In this document: positions 45,209 through 53,256 of the stretch, piece after piece | Layout: every line of letters starts with the position of its first letter | How positions within the stretch are numbered: the first letter of the stretch is position 1 | From: JAMWDF01 sp964645405 | GTDB taxonomy: Bacteria > Ratteibacteria > UBA8468 > B48-G9 > DSTR01 | NCBI GenBank assembly: GCA_964645405.1 | Contig: CAZYCA010000019.1 | Location: 1-64,000, forward strand | DNA: 64,000 bases | Direction of reading: 5' to 3' | Position numbers and translations under genes: made by a program | Notes under the pieces: model-generated | What the model saw: only the letters and a program-made list of their open reading frames with translations | Told to the model about the DNA's origin: nothing | Databases searched by the model: none

Positions 45209-46765
45209 TTAAAATTCAAACATCCTCAGATAAACTAAATTTTGACTGCCTTGTTTCTGCAAAAAAATTTCTGCCACTCCGTTTTTTACTTTGTCCCTTC
45301 CTTGCCTAATGGTTATCTCCCTTCCCTTCACGGATATAGTTTTAAAGGGAGTTATTTCCCCTCTGGGATAAACTGTCATTGTACCCTTACATTCATTTTC
45401 TTCAGATACTTCCAGCCAGATTCTTATTTCTTCCGATTGAAATGAAATTTCTTTTTCTTTAATCCAATCATCTTCTTCCCCAAACCTTACCTCCGCAAAC
45501 CTCTCTGGACTGTGATAAGAACCTCCTGTATTCATCCACTGGCTTAATTCTACTCCGCCTGTCTTAAAATTACGGCAAATGTTAAATGTCCATTTGTCCC
45601 CTATTTTGGGTTGTACACTTTCAAATGTGGAAAAGGGAATTTTCAGTTCTCCGGACCAGGTTCCATTTTTCAACTGGGTTTTATAAATAATTTCTCCATT
45701 CCAAGAAGAATCAAGAATTTTACCATCATAGATGGAACCAGCCGGATTTACGATTATCTGGTAATAACTGTGTTCCCAGGTCATAGTTGGTCTGAGAAAA
45801 AATTCAAAAGTGTCATGTTCCACTACAATCCTTCTATCATCTCTGGGAACAACCTCACCCATAACTCCTTCTGGCTGAAAACAAACAAATGCTATATATA
45901 ATCCTTCCCTGTTATATCCTAAAAATACCCTGGGCGATTTCCTTTCTATGACTTTGTAAGTACCGGTGTGTAAAAAGAAAGATATCTCTGTTGCTTTTTC
46001 CCAAGCAACGTCAGAAACTTCCCCATCTATTACTGGAGACGTGGAAAAAAATGGAATGGTGACACTACTCCTCTTAAATGTAACGGATCTGGTCAGAATG
46101 TTTTGATACCTCTCAATAATCTGTGTCTTCGGCACAGGCTGGTTGAAAATGGTTATATTATCCAGCAAAATGTCTAACCTGCCTTCCAAATTACCGATAA
46201 AAAGTTTCCCTTTTTCGCCTTTTCTGCTGCATTTTTCTAAATTTGCCCTGGGACAGGGTATCGCCTCACTGCCATCAACAAACATTGATATATCTTTTAC
46301 CTGCCAGGAAATAACTAAATGCGTAACACATTTTTTGTTCCAGTGATACACTGGAAGAAAAATTGTTTTTTCTCCGTTTGTTAAATACAGCAGCCCGCGT
46401 CTATAGTAAAGAATTATGTTATCGTAACTGAGTAAAATAGATATACTTTCATCAGAAGGCAATTTTGAATTTAGAAGGAAAATCAATTCCACTGCTCCAG
46501 CGACAAGTGGTTTTTCCAGAGGGATTTCCATCAAACTTTTAGGAAGCAGAACAATCCCCTTACCAAGGTATGCCATTCGAAATTCTGGTGTCACCTTTTT
46601 TAGAGAAAAATCAAAAACAGCCGGGACTGACCCGATTTCTGGATTGAGAGAATTCTCCATGGTCAATTGAAAAACCGGTGAGAAAACTAGCTGTTCTGTA
46701 GCAGTCAAAGCCCAGAAAAAGCTGAAAAAAAAAGCGATTATTTTTTTACTAAAATTTCTGGTCAC
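45209..46765 (-). CDS. Secreted LamG plus CBM9-like carbohydrate-binding protein
   Basis: The GTG at 46765 (ribosome site AAGGAAG) gives 518 residues beginning with a clear signal peptide. An ATG at 46834 lies deep inside the upstream gene and adds an untypical charged leader, so I did not use it. A LamG-like domain (about residues 35-220, ending LDNITIFNQPV) is followed by a CBM9-like domain (about 245-450: SPVIDGEVSDVAWEKA, YYQIIVNPAGSIYDG). The C-terminal strand VYLRMFEF matches YYLREFRW, where paralog 1 continues into its catalytic half. No catalytic domain is present; it probably holds substrate for the downstream gene's product. Confidence 0.7.
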   Translation of the reverse strand: MTRNFSKKIIAFFFSFFWALTATEQLVFSPVFQLTMENSLNPEIGSVPAVFDFSLKKVTPEFRMAYLGKGIVLLPKSLMEIPLEKPLVAGAVELIFLLNSKLPSDESISILLSYDNIILYYRRGLLYLTNGEKTIFLPVYHWNKKCVTHLVISWQVKDISMFVDGSEAIPCPRANLEKCSRKGEKGKLFIGNLEGRLDILLDNITIFNQPVPKTQIIERYQNILTRSVTFKRSSVTIPFFSTSPVIDGEVSDVAWEKATEISFFLHTGTYKVIERKSPRVFLGYNREGLYIAFVCFQPEGVMGEVVPRDDRRIVVEHDTFEFFLRPTMTWEHSYYQIIVNPAGSIYDGKILDSSWNGEIIYKTQLKNGTWSGELKIPFSTFESVQPKIGDKWTFNICRNFKTGGVELSQWMNTGGSYHSPERFAEVRFGEEDDWIKEKEISFQSEEIRIWLEVSEENECKGTMTVYPRGEITPFKTISVKGREITIRQGRDKVKNGVAEIFLQKQGSQNLVYLRMFEF

Positions 46766-47501
46766 TATCTTCCTTCTTGGGTAGTTCCCCTGTAAATAAT
46801 TTTCTGACTTCTTCTGCCTTAAGAAACTTATCAAATATCTTTACCTCATCAATTAATGTCTGGGGCTGAGTTTTATCAACATACCCTGGTCCTATCTGGA
46901 AATTATCAGGCTGTCTGAAAAGCTTTCTATCCCCGTATCCCTGACTTTCTCCATTCAGATATATATACATGTAATTTTCATCCCAGGTGACTAAAAAATG
47001 ATACCACTGTTTCTTTTTAAGAAGACAGGCGCTTGCACATCTTCCTCTTACTGCACCCCACCCCCACTTCCCATCTGCGGCTGGACCGTAAAGAGCTACA
47101 CATAAGGTATTACCCCAGGTCTTCCTATCCGCTTCCTTACTTAACCAGGCAACATTTATCCCTTCTCTGGTTACCATTCTGAGGAAAATAACCGTTCCTT
47201 CGTAAGAAGCGTCCCAGTCCTGAGGAGAAAACCAGAAAGAGATTGTTCCTGTGGAAAAATTAAGATTTTTTTCAGCTTCAAAAGAAATACTACCTTTCCC
47301 ACCCACATTCACTGCTTTTCCCTTCACGCCATCCGTCTGAACCACTTCCCCCATTATCTTGCCCTCTTTCTTACCAAGAGCGACATCAGCAGATTCAATA
47401 CTGCTATCAAAAGAAGTGTAAAAAGTTAAATTCCTGTCGTCTGCTTTCACCAGATTTACCAGGAGCAAACAACAAAACAAAGTCAGATATCGCCTTTCCA
47501 C
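46749..47501 (-). CDS. Secreted LamG-domain protein
   Basis: I chose the GTG at 47501 because AAAGGAG lies at proper distance and the product (250 residues) then starts with a normal signal peptide (MERRYLTLFCCLLLVNLVKA). The ATG at 47561 overlaps the previous gene and adds 20 basic residues. A single LamG_3-type domain spans about residues 25-240: FYTSFDSS, TISFWFSPQDWDA, WYHFLVTWDENYMYIYLNG and IDEVKIFDKFLKAEEV. It overlaps the next gene by 17 bp, so translation is coupled. It is likely a carbohydrate-binding partner in the same operon. Confidence 0.75.
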   Translation of the reverse strand: MERRYLTLFCCLLLVNLVKADDRNLTFYTSFDSSIESADVALGKKEGKIMGEVVQTDGVKGKAVNVGGKGSISFEAEKNLNFSTGTISFWFSPQDWDASYEGTVIFLRMVTREGINVAWLSKEADRKTWGNTLCVALYGPAADGKWGWGAVRGRCASACLLKKKQWYHFLVTWDENYMYIYLNGESQGYGDRKLFRQPDNFQIGPGYVDKTQPQTLIDEVKIFDKFLKAEEVRKLFTGELPKKEDSDQKF

Positions 47502-47554
47502 CTTCTTTCTCCTTTCACAAATACTCTGAAATCTTCTTCTTTTTATACTTTGAA

Positions 47555-48238
47555 TTACCATGGGGGTGAGTTAACGGGAGGTGGACCTATTTTCCATTCT
47601 ACATGACCATCAAGAAAAAGATAATTCATTCCTCCGGAATGTCTTAATTCCCAGCCGTAGGGAGTGATATCCGGATTCGGGTTATATTGAGACCAGTAAG
47701 AAGATCCGCTTAAACCCACTGCGACAGCATCACCATCGCAGATGATAAATCTTTCACTCGGATTGGTAACCTTACTAAGTTTGTTCCCTCTTTCCCCGGT
47801 GGCAAGTCGTATCAAAGGTGCTACATGTCTGTTCATCGCATAGTCAGTTGCCTGGTTCCAGTTCGGAGAAGTAGATTTACCATGTCTGTAATATCCATAA
47901 CTTTTTGGCTCACTCGGGCAATGAAAGATTTGTCTTTTTTCCGCATTGTAGTAGACATTTGGTACGTACTTTGCCCTTATAAAAACGCCGTACCAAGTAG
48001 TTCCCAGTGAGATATTGTCATACAGATAATAAGGAACAATAATCTCATCATAGTCCTGAGCATAAAAAGCAACCATAGTTCCTAACTGCTTCAGGTTGCT
48101 CATACATAGCGACTGCCTTGCCTTCTCCCGTGCCTTTGACAAGGCTGGTAATAACATGGCGGCCAGAATAGCAATTATGGCTACCACAACCAGTAATTCT
48201 ATTAGAGTAAAGCCGTAATTTTTATTTCCTGCGTCCAT
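47555..48238 (-). CDS. Type II secretion-like pseudopilin with H-X9-DG C-terminus
   Basis: The 227-residue protein has a prepilin cleavage site G/FTLIELLVVVAIIAILA (from about residue 9), then KAREKARQSLCMSNLKQLG, the usual opening of DUF1559-like pseudopilins. Its C-terminus has RHSGGMNYLFLDG, an exact H-X9-DG motif, found in large families of Planctomycetota and Lentisphaerota. Such proteins are expected to be processed by a prepilin peptidase and placed in a pseudopilus or at the envelope. It stands between the regulator and the glycan genes, which suggests a role in contact with, or export of, the operon's secreted products. Ribosome site GGGAGGG. Confidence 0.88.
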   Translation of the reverse strand: MDAGNKNYGFTLIELLVVVAIIAILAAMLLPALSKAREKARQSLCMSNLKQLGTMVAFYAQDYDEIIVPYYLYDNISLGTTWYGVFIRAKYVPNVYYNAEKRQIFHCPSEPKSYGYYRHGKSTSPNWNQATDYAMNRHVAPLIRLATGERGNKLSKVTNPSERFIICDGDAVAVGLSGSSYWSQYNPNPDITPYGWELRHSGGMNYLFLDGHVEWKIGPPPVNSPPW

Positions 48239-48329
48239 TTTATTACCCTCCCTTTTTTACTCCTATAGCTATTTTTTTTAACTTCCGCGTTCTCCCGTAA
48301 TATAAAAATCTTTCTGGTTGCCTATCTTT

Positions 48330-49397
48330 TCACCTCCTTTTTATGCTTTCTCTTACTCTCAGTTCTGTCTCCAGTATTACTTGTTTCTTCCCCCTTTTAC
48401 CTCCTATGTTTTCTACAAGTATCTCAAACCCTTTTCTTGCCAGTTTACCCACCGGTTGATAAATTGTTGTGACAGGAGGATGGAGAAAAGAAAATAGCGG
48501 AAAGTCATCAAATCCGATTAGTGAGAACTCATCCGGTATTCTTTTACCTGCGGCCTCCGCTAAATAAAGCGTTAAGTGTAATCCTCCTGTTATAAATCCA
48601 TCCGGTAAATTTTTCTTTCTGGAAAGCTCGAACAAAATACTTTCCACTTCTTTTCTCCAATCAGTATTGCTCTTAATCATGGCTTCCGCATGTTTTATGT
48701 TTTTCTCCTCACAATAGTTTACAAATGCCTCATACCTTTCATTGGTATCATAAGTTTCAGGACTTCCACCGACAAAAAATAAACTTCTGTGGCCGAGAGA
48801 AACCAGATACTCGATTGCTTTCCTTATCCCGCCTTTATTGTCTATTGCCACATAGTTCAAATCTTTCCTCTCCAAATTTGCTCCTATGAAAACACAGGGA
48901 AGAGAAAATTTGCTCACTCTGTTAATCATTTCCCTGTCGTTTCTGTTAGGATTCAAAATGATAATCCCCGCTGACTCTTTTGATATTTCCGCAAATTCTA
49001 TTTCCTTTCTTTCCAGATTTTTTAAAACCAGACTGTACCGTCTTTTCAGCGTAACTTTCCTCAATTCCGTTAACAGAACATCTACATATGTCCCCTTCAT
49101 CACTTCCCTCTCTTCCTCGATACGCCAGGGAGAGAAAATAGTTATTCTTTCTATGGAAAGGGTTTTGGGGTTCACAAAGGTTCCTTTCCCGGGAACCCTA
49201 TATAAAACACCCTGGTGAACAAGGTCAAACATAGCTCTTCTCACTGTCCCTCTACTTACTTTAAACTTTTTCGTGAGCTCTTCTTCCGCCGGCAATCTAT
49301 GATTTTTAAAATTGCCTTGGCTTATAAATTTTTCTATCTCCTTCCTAATCTTGTAGTGCAGACTTATCCCGTATTCTCTTTCCAAACCATGCCCCAT
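48330..49397 (-). CDS. GntR-type winged helix plus LacI-type ligand-binding regulator
   Basis: The 355-residue regulator has an N-terminal GntR winged-helix domain (about residues 12-78: LPAEEELTKKFKVSRGTVRRAM, LYRVPGKGTFV). A periplasmic-binding-protein-like sugar sensor of the LacI/GalR type follows (about 85-350: YVAIDNKGGIRKAIEYLVSLGH, FSLIGFDDFP). This is the AraR-like layout, which usually represses sugar-use genes until the sugar binds. It is the first gene of the leftward group of pseudopilin, LamG, LamG-CBM9 and catalytic protein, so it most likely controls them and itself. The genes 43230-49397 look more AT-rich by eye than the rest of the window, a possible sign of transfer. Confidence 0.9.
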   Translation of the reverse strand: MGHGLEREYGISLHYKIRKEIEKFISQGNFKNHRLPAEEELTKKFKVSRGTVRRAMFDLVHQGVLYRVPGKGTFVNPKTLSIERITIFSPWRIEEEREVMKGTYVDVLLTELRKVTLKRRYSLVLKNLERKEIEFAEISKESAGIIILNPNRNDREMINRVSKFSLPCVFIGANLERKDLNYVAIDNKGGIRKAIEYLVSLGHRSLFFVGGSPETYDTNERYEAFVNYCEEKNIKHAEAMIKSNTDWRKEVESILFELSRKKNLPDGFITGGLHLTLYLAEAAGKRIPDEFSLIGFDDFPLFSFLHPPVTTIYQPVGKLARKGFEILVENIGGKRGKKQVILETELRVRESIKRR

Positions 49398-49420
49398 ATT
49401 TGTCTAAATGTTTATACATA

Positions 49421-49449
49421 ATTATAACACAAACTACTCCCTCCGGCAA
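49421..49449 (-). promoter_or_regulatory. Promoter of the regulator gene
   Basis: On the minus strand, TTGCCG (49449-49444), a 17-bp spacer and a consensus TATAAT (49426-49421) lie just upstream of the ATG at 49397. A leader of about 17 nt would carry ATGGGG as a ribosome site. Confidence 0.5.
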
Positions 49450-49467
49450 GTCACGGCTAAGACACAG

Positions 49468-49491
49468 TCTAAAATTCCGACATAAGAAATT
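49468..49491 (-). promoter_or_regulatory. Conserved 5'-leader block, copy 2
   Basis: This block differs at two of 24 positions from 11313-11336. Upstream of both copies (here at 49545-49574) lies a second conserved stretch with TTGACA and TCTGGGG on the minus strand. An operator or shared mobile repeat is possible. Confidence 0.4.
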
Positions 49492-49631
49492 GACAAAACG
49501 CCGGCTTCTTCTATTTCCAGTTTTAACATCTTAGCTTTATTACACCCCAGAAAGTCTGTCAAGAGATGTAAAACTATACTGCTCCCCATTAAGAAGAAAG
49601 TAACAATAAGGTAGAATAGAAAGGGGGCAAA

Positions 49632-49970
49632 ATGGAACGAAGGAAATGGACGGGGAAGGAGAAATTTGAGATAGTACTTGAAGGGTTGAGAAGCGGGAAG
49701 ATTGCACAGATATGCAATAAGTATGAAATCAGCCAGGGATTATGTTACAAATGGAGGGATGAATTTTTTTCAAAAGGACCGGAGATATTTGGGTTAAATG
49801 GGGACAAGCAATACGAACGGTTGAAGAAAGAGAACACCAGATTGAAAACAATCATAGGGGAATTAACGACAGAATTAAAAAAAACGATTACCAGTAGCAA
49901 GGAAAAAATCAGAGATGGTGCAAAAGAGGAATCAGGAGATACTGGGAAAGATAGACCGACTAAAAAGTGA
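49632..49970 (+). CDS. IS3-type transposase OrfA
   Basis: The 112-residue protein has an N-terminal helix-turn-helix (about residues 1-50: KWTGKEKFEIVLEGLRSG, ICNKYEISQGLCYKWRDEF) and a leucine-zipper-like coiled coil (about 60-90). This is the normal OrfA layout for DNA binding and for partnering with OrfB. Its end overlaps the orfB start by 56 bp in another frame. The relation is +1 rather than the usual -1, so OrfB may be translated from its own ATG. It lies just inside the left inverted repeat. Confidence 0.8.
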   Translation: MERRKWTGKEKFEIVLEGLRSGKIAQICNKYEISQGLCYKWRDEFFSKGPEIFGLNGDKQYERLKKENTRLKTIIGELTTELKKTITSSKEKIRDGAKEESGDTGKDRPTKK

Positions 49971-50692
49971 GCATCCGTTATGGGGATACAGACGGATCCG
50001 GGCATATTTAAGGTTTCAACAGGGGTATGAAATAAACAGGAAAAGAGTCTACAGATTAATGAAGGAGAACGAATTGCTGGTGAAAAATACAAAGGAATTG
50101 AAAGCTAAAAGGGTCAGGTATCCCAGGAAGATAAAGGCGACAAGAGTAAATGAAATCTGGGGGATAGATATGACAAAGGTGATGATAGGAAATTATGGCT
50201 GGGTATATGTAGTAATGGTTGTTGACTGGTACAGCAAAAAGATAGTTGGTTACCAGGTTGATAACATTTCCAGGACAGAGGAGTGGTTGAAAGCATTAAA
50301 CATGGCAGTGATGAACCAATTTCCTGAAGGTATCAGGAATTATGAGTCAGTTAATCTTATCAGTGATAATGGGAGTCAACCGACATCACAAAGATTCATG
50401 AAAGAAACAAGTGTGCTGGGGATAAGACAGATATTTGCCAGCTATGATAATCCGAAAGGTAATGCAGATACAGAGAGGTTGATACGAACGATGAAAGAGG
50501 AGGAAGGTGTGGGTAAGAGAATGGGATAATGTGATGGAGTTCAAACAAGCATTGGAACGCTGGGTGATGATGTATAACACAGATTTCCCACCCTCATCCT
50601 TGAATTACATGACGCCAGTAAAATTTGAGCAATTGATGAAACAAAATTCAATAAACAATGTGCCTTTACATTCTCCCTTATTTTACACTTGA
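49915..50692 (+). pseudogene. IS3-type transposase OrfB (DDE), frameshifted near its C-terminus
   Basis: The first frame (49915-50529) contains the HTH_21 part (HPLWGYRRIRAYL), catalytic Asp residues in IWGIDMTKV and LISDNGSQ, and the Glu in GNADTERLIRTMKEE. It then ends early with VGKRMG. The expected continuation, WVREWDNVMEFKQALERWV and LNYMTPVKFEQL, is in the next frame (50507-50692). A single-base indel in the purine-rich stretch at about 50496-50508 explains this. All three catalytic acids are upstream of the break, but the lost C-terminus probably makes the protein inactive. A sequencing error is possible. Confidence 0.75.
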
Positions 50693-50848
50693 CAAATGGG
50701 GTGCAGTACAGCCACTTTGTCCCCCTTTCAACCTGACGGAGGACTATCTTACTATGTTGTTCCTGATAATATCAAACCATACATTACCAACATCTTTCTG
50801 GCTTGAAATTTATCTATTGGATACATCTTCTCATAGTATATCTCCATG

Positions 50849-50912
50849 GCCGGTATACCTTTTTCCGGAGCATATTAAAGTGCTCCGTGATATTAAACTC
50901 CGGTATACCGGC
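50849..50912. repeat. Nested 64-bp palindrome
   Basis: The outer arms GCCGGTATACC (50849-50859) and GGTATACCGGC (50902-50912) are perfectly complementary over 11 bp. The inner arms CGGAGCA (50866-50872) and TGCTCCG (50881-50887) are perfect over 7 bp. This could be an operator, a remnant of a mobile-element end, or an RNA hairpin. Confidence 0.6.
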
Positions 50913-50984
50913 TATTTTCATCAATCCTTCAAATTCAGTTAAGCAGGGGTGGTAACGACCTCCAGGACCATTTACCAAAACTGC

Positions 50985-51013
50985 TTGACCGGTAATCAAG
51001 CTGCTGCTACAAT
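50985..51013 (+). promoter_or_regulatory. Promoter giving a near-leaderless aldo/keto reductase mRNA
   Basis: TTGACC (50985-50990), exactly 17 bp, and TACAAT (51008-51013) form a strong sigma70-like promoter. Transcription would start about 5 nt before the ATG at 51026, too close for a ribosome site, and none is visible. Confidence 0.6.
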
Positions 51014-51025
51014 GGACAATGTTAC

Positions 51026-51994
51026 ATGGAATACAGAAAGCTGGGGAAATGGGGTCTTAAGGTAAGCTGTCTGGGTTTAGGCTCCTACCTGACCATCGGT
51101 TTCCGCTGTGACGAAGAACAATCCCGCCAGCTGGTAAAAATAGCCTACCAGGCCGGTATTAACTATTTTGATACAGCCAATGCTTACGCCAATGGGGAAG
51201 CAGAGGTAGTACTGGGAAAAATTTTTAAGGATTACCCGAGAGAGAGTCTGGTAGTCTTAACCAAGGTCTGGGCACCGATGGGTGAAGGTCCAAATGATCG
51301 TGGGCTTTCAGCCAAACATATCAGACAACAGTGCCACGCCAGTCTGAAAAGATTGCAGATGGATTATGTGGATATATATCTGTGCCATCGGGCTGACCCG
51401 GAAACTCCTCTGGAAGAAACCATCCGTACTATGGATGACTTAGCCCGGGAAGGAAAAATTCTTTACTGGGGTGTCAGTGAATGGCCAGTTTTTCTTCTCC
51501 TGCAAGCGCAACGGACTGCTGAAAAGCTAAATGCCAGAGCTATTTCTGTGAGCCAGCCACGTTACAATCTTTTGTATCGTTACCCGGAGAGGGAACTTTT
51601 TTCAGTGACCGAGCAGGAAGGAATCGGTAATGTTGTTTTTTCACCACTGGCTCATGGCATGCTCACCGGCAAATACCAGCCAGGCCAGCCTGTCCCCCCT
51701 GAGAGCAGGGCTGCGGATTCCCAGGCTAACAGGGTGCTGATGAAGATGTACTGGACAGAAGAAAACAAACAAAAATCTCAGGACCTGGTGAAACTGGCAA
51801 AGGAGATGGGAGTTACTCCATCCCAGGTGGCAATCGCCTGGTGCTTGCGACGGAAAGAAGTTTCCAGTGTTATTCTTGGTGCCCGGACTCCGCAGCAACT
51901 TAAAGAAAATTTGAAGGCTGCAGAAATCAGGCTGGAAGATTCTCTTCTGAAAAGGCTGGACAGTATTTTTCCACCTTTGCCTGAAAATCCCTGA
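51026..51994 (+). CDS. Aldo/keto reductase
   Basis: The 322-residue NADPH-dependent oxidoreductase has the family's catalytic tetrad: D49 and Y54 in FDTANAY, K80 in LTKVW and H121 in LCHRAD. The C-terminal cofactor-binding segment SSVILGARTPQQLKEN (about residues 283-298) is present. It most resembles the Kv-beta/YghZ-type group acting on sugar aldehydes or methylglyoxal. A small membrane protein follows 32 bp downstream. Its promoter looks leaderless, unlike the gene after it, which has its own ribosome site. Confidence 0.9.
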   Translation: MEYRKLGKWGLKVSCLGLGSYLTIGFRCDEEQSRQLVKIAYQAGINYFDTANAYANGEAEVVLGKIFKDYPRESLVVLTKVWAPMGEGPNDRGLSAKHIRQQCHASLKRLQMDYVDIYLCHRADPETPLEETIRTMDDLAREGKILYWGVSEWPVFLLLQAQRTAEKLNARAISVSQPRYNLLYRYPERELFSVTEQEGIGNVVFSPLAHGMLTGKYQPGQPVPPESRAADSQANRVLMKMYWTEENKQKSQDLVKLAKEMGVTPSQVAIAWCLRRKEVSSVILGARTPQQLKENLKAAEIRLEDSLLKRLDSIFPPLPENP

Positions 51995-52026
51995 TTTCTA
52001 CCAGAGGGTAAAGCACAGAATGAAAA

Positions 52027-52470
52027 ATGGTTAAGGAAAAGATTGCAAGGGGTGCAGTAGCAACCTGGAACCTAAGCTGGTCTGAAATCTGGAAAGGTTT
52101 TCGTCAGATTCCTTTAGCTTACCGGTTTGGTTTTCTTTTATCTTTGCTCTATTTTTCTGTTTTTGTCATTATTACATCTTATTTTGTACTTATGCCCGGT
52201 CATCCAAGATGGACATTAGCCTGGGGTATTCTGGTTTTTCTGGACTTGCCATTCTCTTTATTTCTTTTCTTCTGTCTTCCCCTGTGCCCTGCTGTTTCCT
52301 TTCCCTTTCTGATTTATCCTTTAAGTGATTTAAAAAATTTCTGGTTGCCCTTTTTTTACTTTGGAGTTTCAGGAACTGCCTGGTATCTTTACCTTCCTCT
52401 GGTTTTATCCCGGGTGGCTGGCGGGGATAAAAAAGAAACCAGACAGCAGGATTTCACGCCCTGCGGATAA
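52027..52470 (+). CDS. Small membrane protein of unknown function
   Basis: The 147-residue protein has an amphipathic N-terminus (WKGFRQIPLAYRF) and three or four hydrophobic helices (about residues 33-56, 62-85, 88-102 and 108-130). No known domain is recognised. Its frame is supported by position directly after the reductase gene with AGAGGG upstream, and by a composition typical of membrane proteins. The 3' end overlaps the convergent isomerase gene by 17 bp. Confidence 0.55.
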   Translation: MVKEKIARGAVATWNLSWSEIWKGFRQIPLAYRFGFLLSLLYFSVFVIITSYFVLMPGHPRWTLAWGILVFLDLPFSLFLFFCLPLCPAVSFPFLIYPLSDLKNFWLPFFYFGVSGTAWYLYLPLVLSRVAGGDKKETRQQDFTPCG

Positions 52471-53254
52471 AAGCAACAAAATCAGGATATAAACCACTTT
52501 TCTCCGGGAATTCTAAAATCAGTGGCCCGGTATAATTTTTTTGCTGCAGTCTCTGGAAAAAGTCTGACCAGTTAAAAGTGCCACAGGTAAAAGGGAGATG
52601 GCTGTCACTTTGCCTGTCATTATCATGAAGATGGGTGTGAAAAAGCCTGCTGGAAAAATGCGAAATTAATTCTTCAGTAATCCCGAGCAGATGGCTGTGT
52701 CCGGTATCCAGATTCAGACCAACCACTTCTGCAGGTAGTCTTTCAAAAAACATCTTAAAATCTTCCATGCTGGTACCAAGAGCATAAGGGTCATAACACA
52801 GGCTGTTATTTTCCAGGCAGAGAGTTAACTTTTTCTTAATCAATTCCGGGAGAATATCCTCAATCAGTGCCACTACCCGGTCAATTGCTTTCCGACGCGC
52901 TGTTTCCACATTTAAATCAGGCTGGAAAGACCCAGGGTGGAGAATTACACTTGTGGCATCCAGCTTTTCTGCCAGTTCTACAATTTTTCTCATTTTTTGC
53001 CCTGCCTGCTGTCTGCTGCCTGAGGCCAGGTTCCACTCAGAAAGGTAAGGAGCGTGGTAACTGGCAATAATACCTGAATCTTCCTGAGATTTTCTAATTT
53101 TCTGGAAAACATCCCGTCCGTATCTTTCTTCGTAATCGGTGGCGACAAACCATTCTATTTCTGTCATGCCGTAGGAAAGAAGACGCTGCCATGTTTCTTC
53201 CAGAGGGAAAATGCTTTTCAGGTGACAGGAGACAACACCAATTCTATTTTTCAT
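52454..53254 (-). CDS. Sugar phosphate isomerase/epimerase-like TIM-barrel protein
   Basis: The ATG at 53254 (MKNRIGVVSCHL), directly after the preceding stop, gives 266 residues; an ORF extension to 53269 reaches into the previous gene. The xylose isomerase-like/AP endonuclease 2 fold shows in VILHPGSFQ (about residue 98), LCLENNSL (about 140), GLNLDTGHSHL (about 173) and FHTHLHDNDR (about 200). The last has His and Asp metal ligands. It probably isomerises or epimerises a keto sugar. It forms an operon with the M55 aminopeptidase and DegT genes. Confidence 0.85.
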   Translation of the reverse strand: MKNRIGVVSCHLKSIFPLEETWQRLLSYGMTEIEWFVATDYEERYGRDVFQKIRKSQEDSGIIASYHAPYLSEWNLASGSRQQAGQKMRKIVELAEKLDATSVILHPGSFQPDLNVETARRKAIDRVVALIEDILPELIKKKLTLCLENNSLCYDPYALGTSMEDFKMFFERLPAEVVGLNLDTGHSHLLGITEELISHFSSRLFHTHLHDNDRQSDSHLPFTCGTFNWSDFFQRLQQKNYTGPLILEFPEKSGLYPDFVAFIRRA

Positions 53255-53256
53255 TC

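Larger units (their letters stand above)
49577..50708 (+). mobile_element. IS3-family-type insertion sequence, about 1.13 kb
   Basis: Terminal inverted repeats TACTGCTCCCCATT (49577-49590) and its partner, the reverse complement of 50695-50708, match at 13 of 14 bases. They enclose orfA and orfB of an IS3-type element. An outward-facing TTGACA (50689-50694) lies at the right end, as in IS elements that form junction promoters. No clear target duplication was found. Confidence 0.75.
50709..51025. other. Intergenic region with a large palindrome and a promoter
   Basis: No convincing gene is present in these 317 bp. The notable parts are a 64-bp nested palindrome (50849-50912) and a good promoter just before the aldo/keto reductase gene, each listed separately. 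Confidence 0.6.

Noticed and set aside
50814..50999. 61-codon minus-strand frame in the region after the IS3 element
   Set aside because: It reads through the palindrome, has no ribosome site and no recognisable domain.
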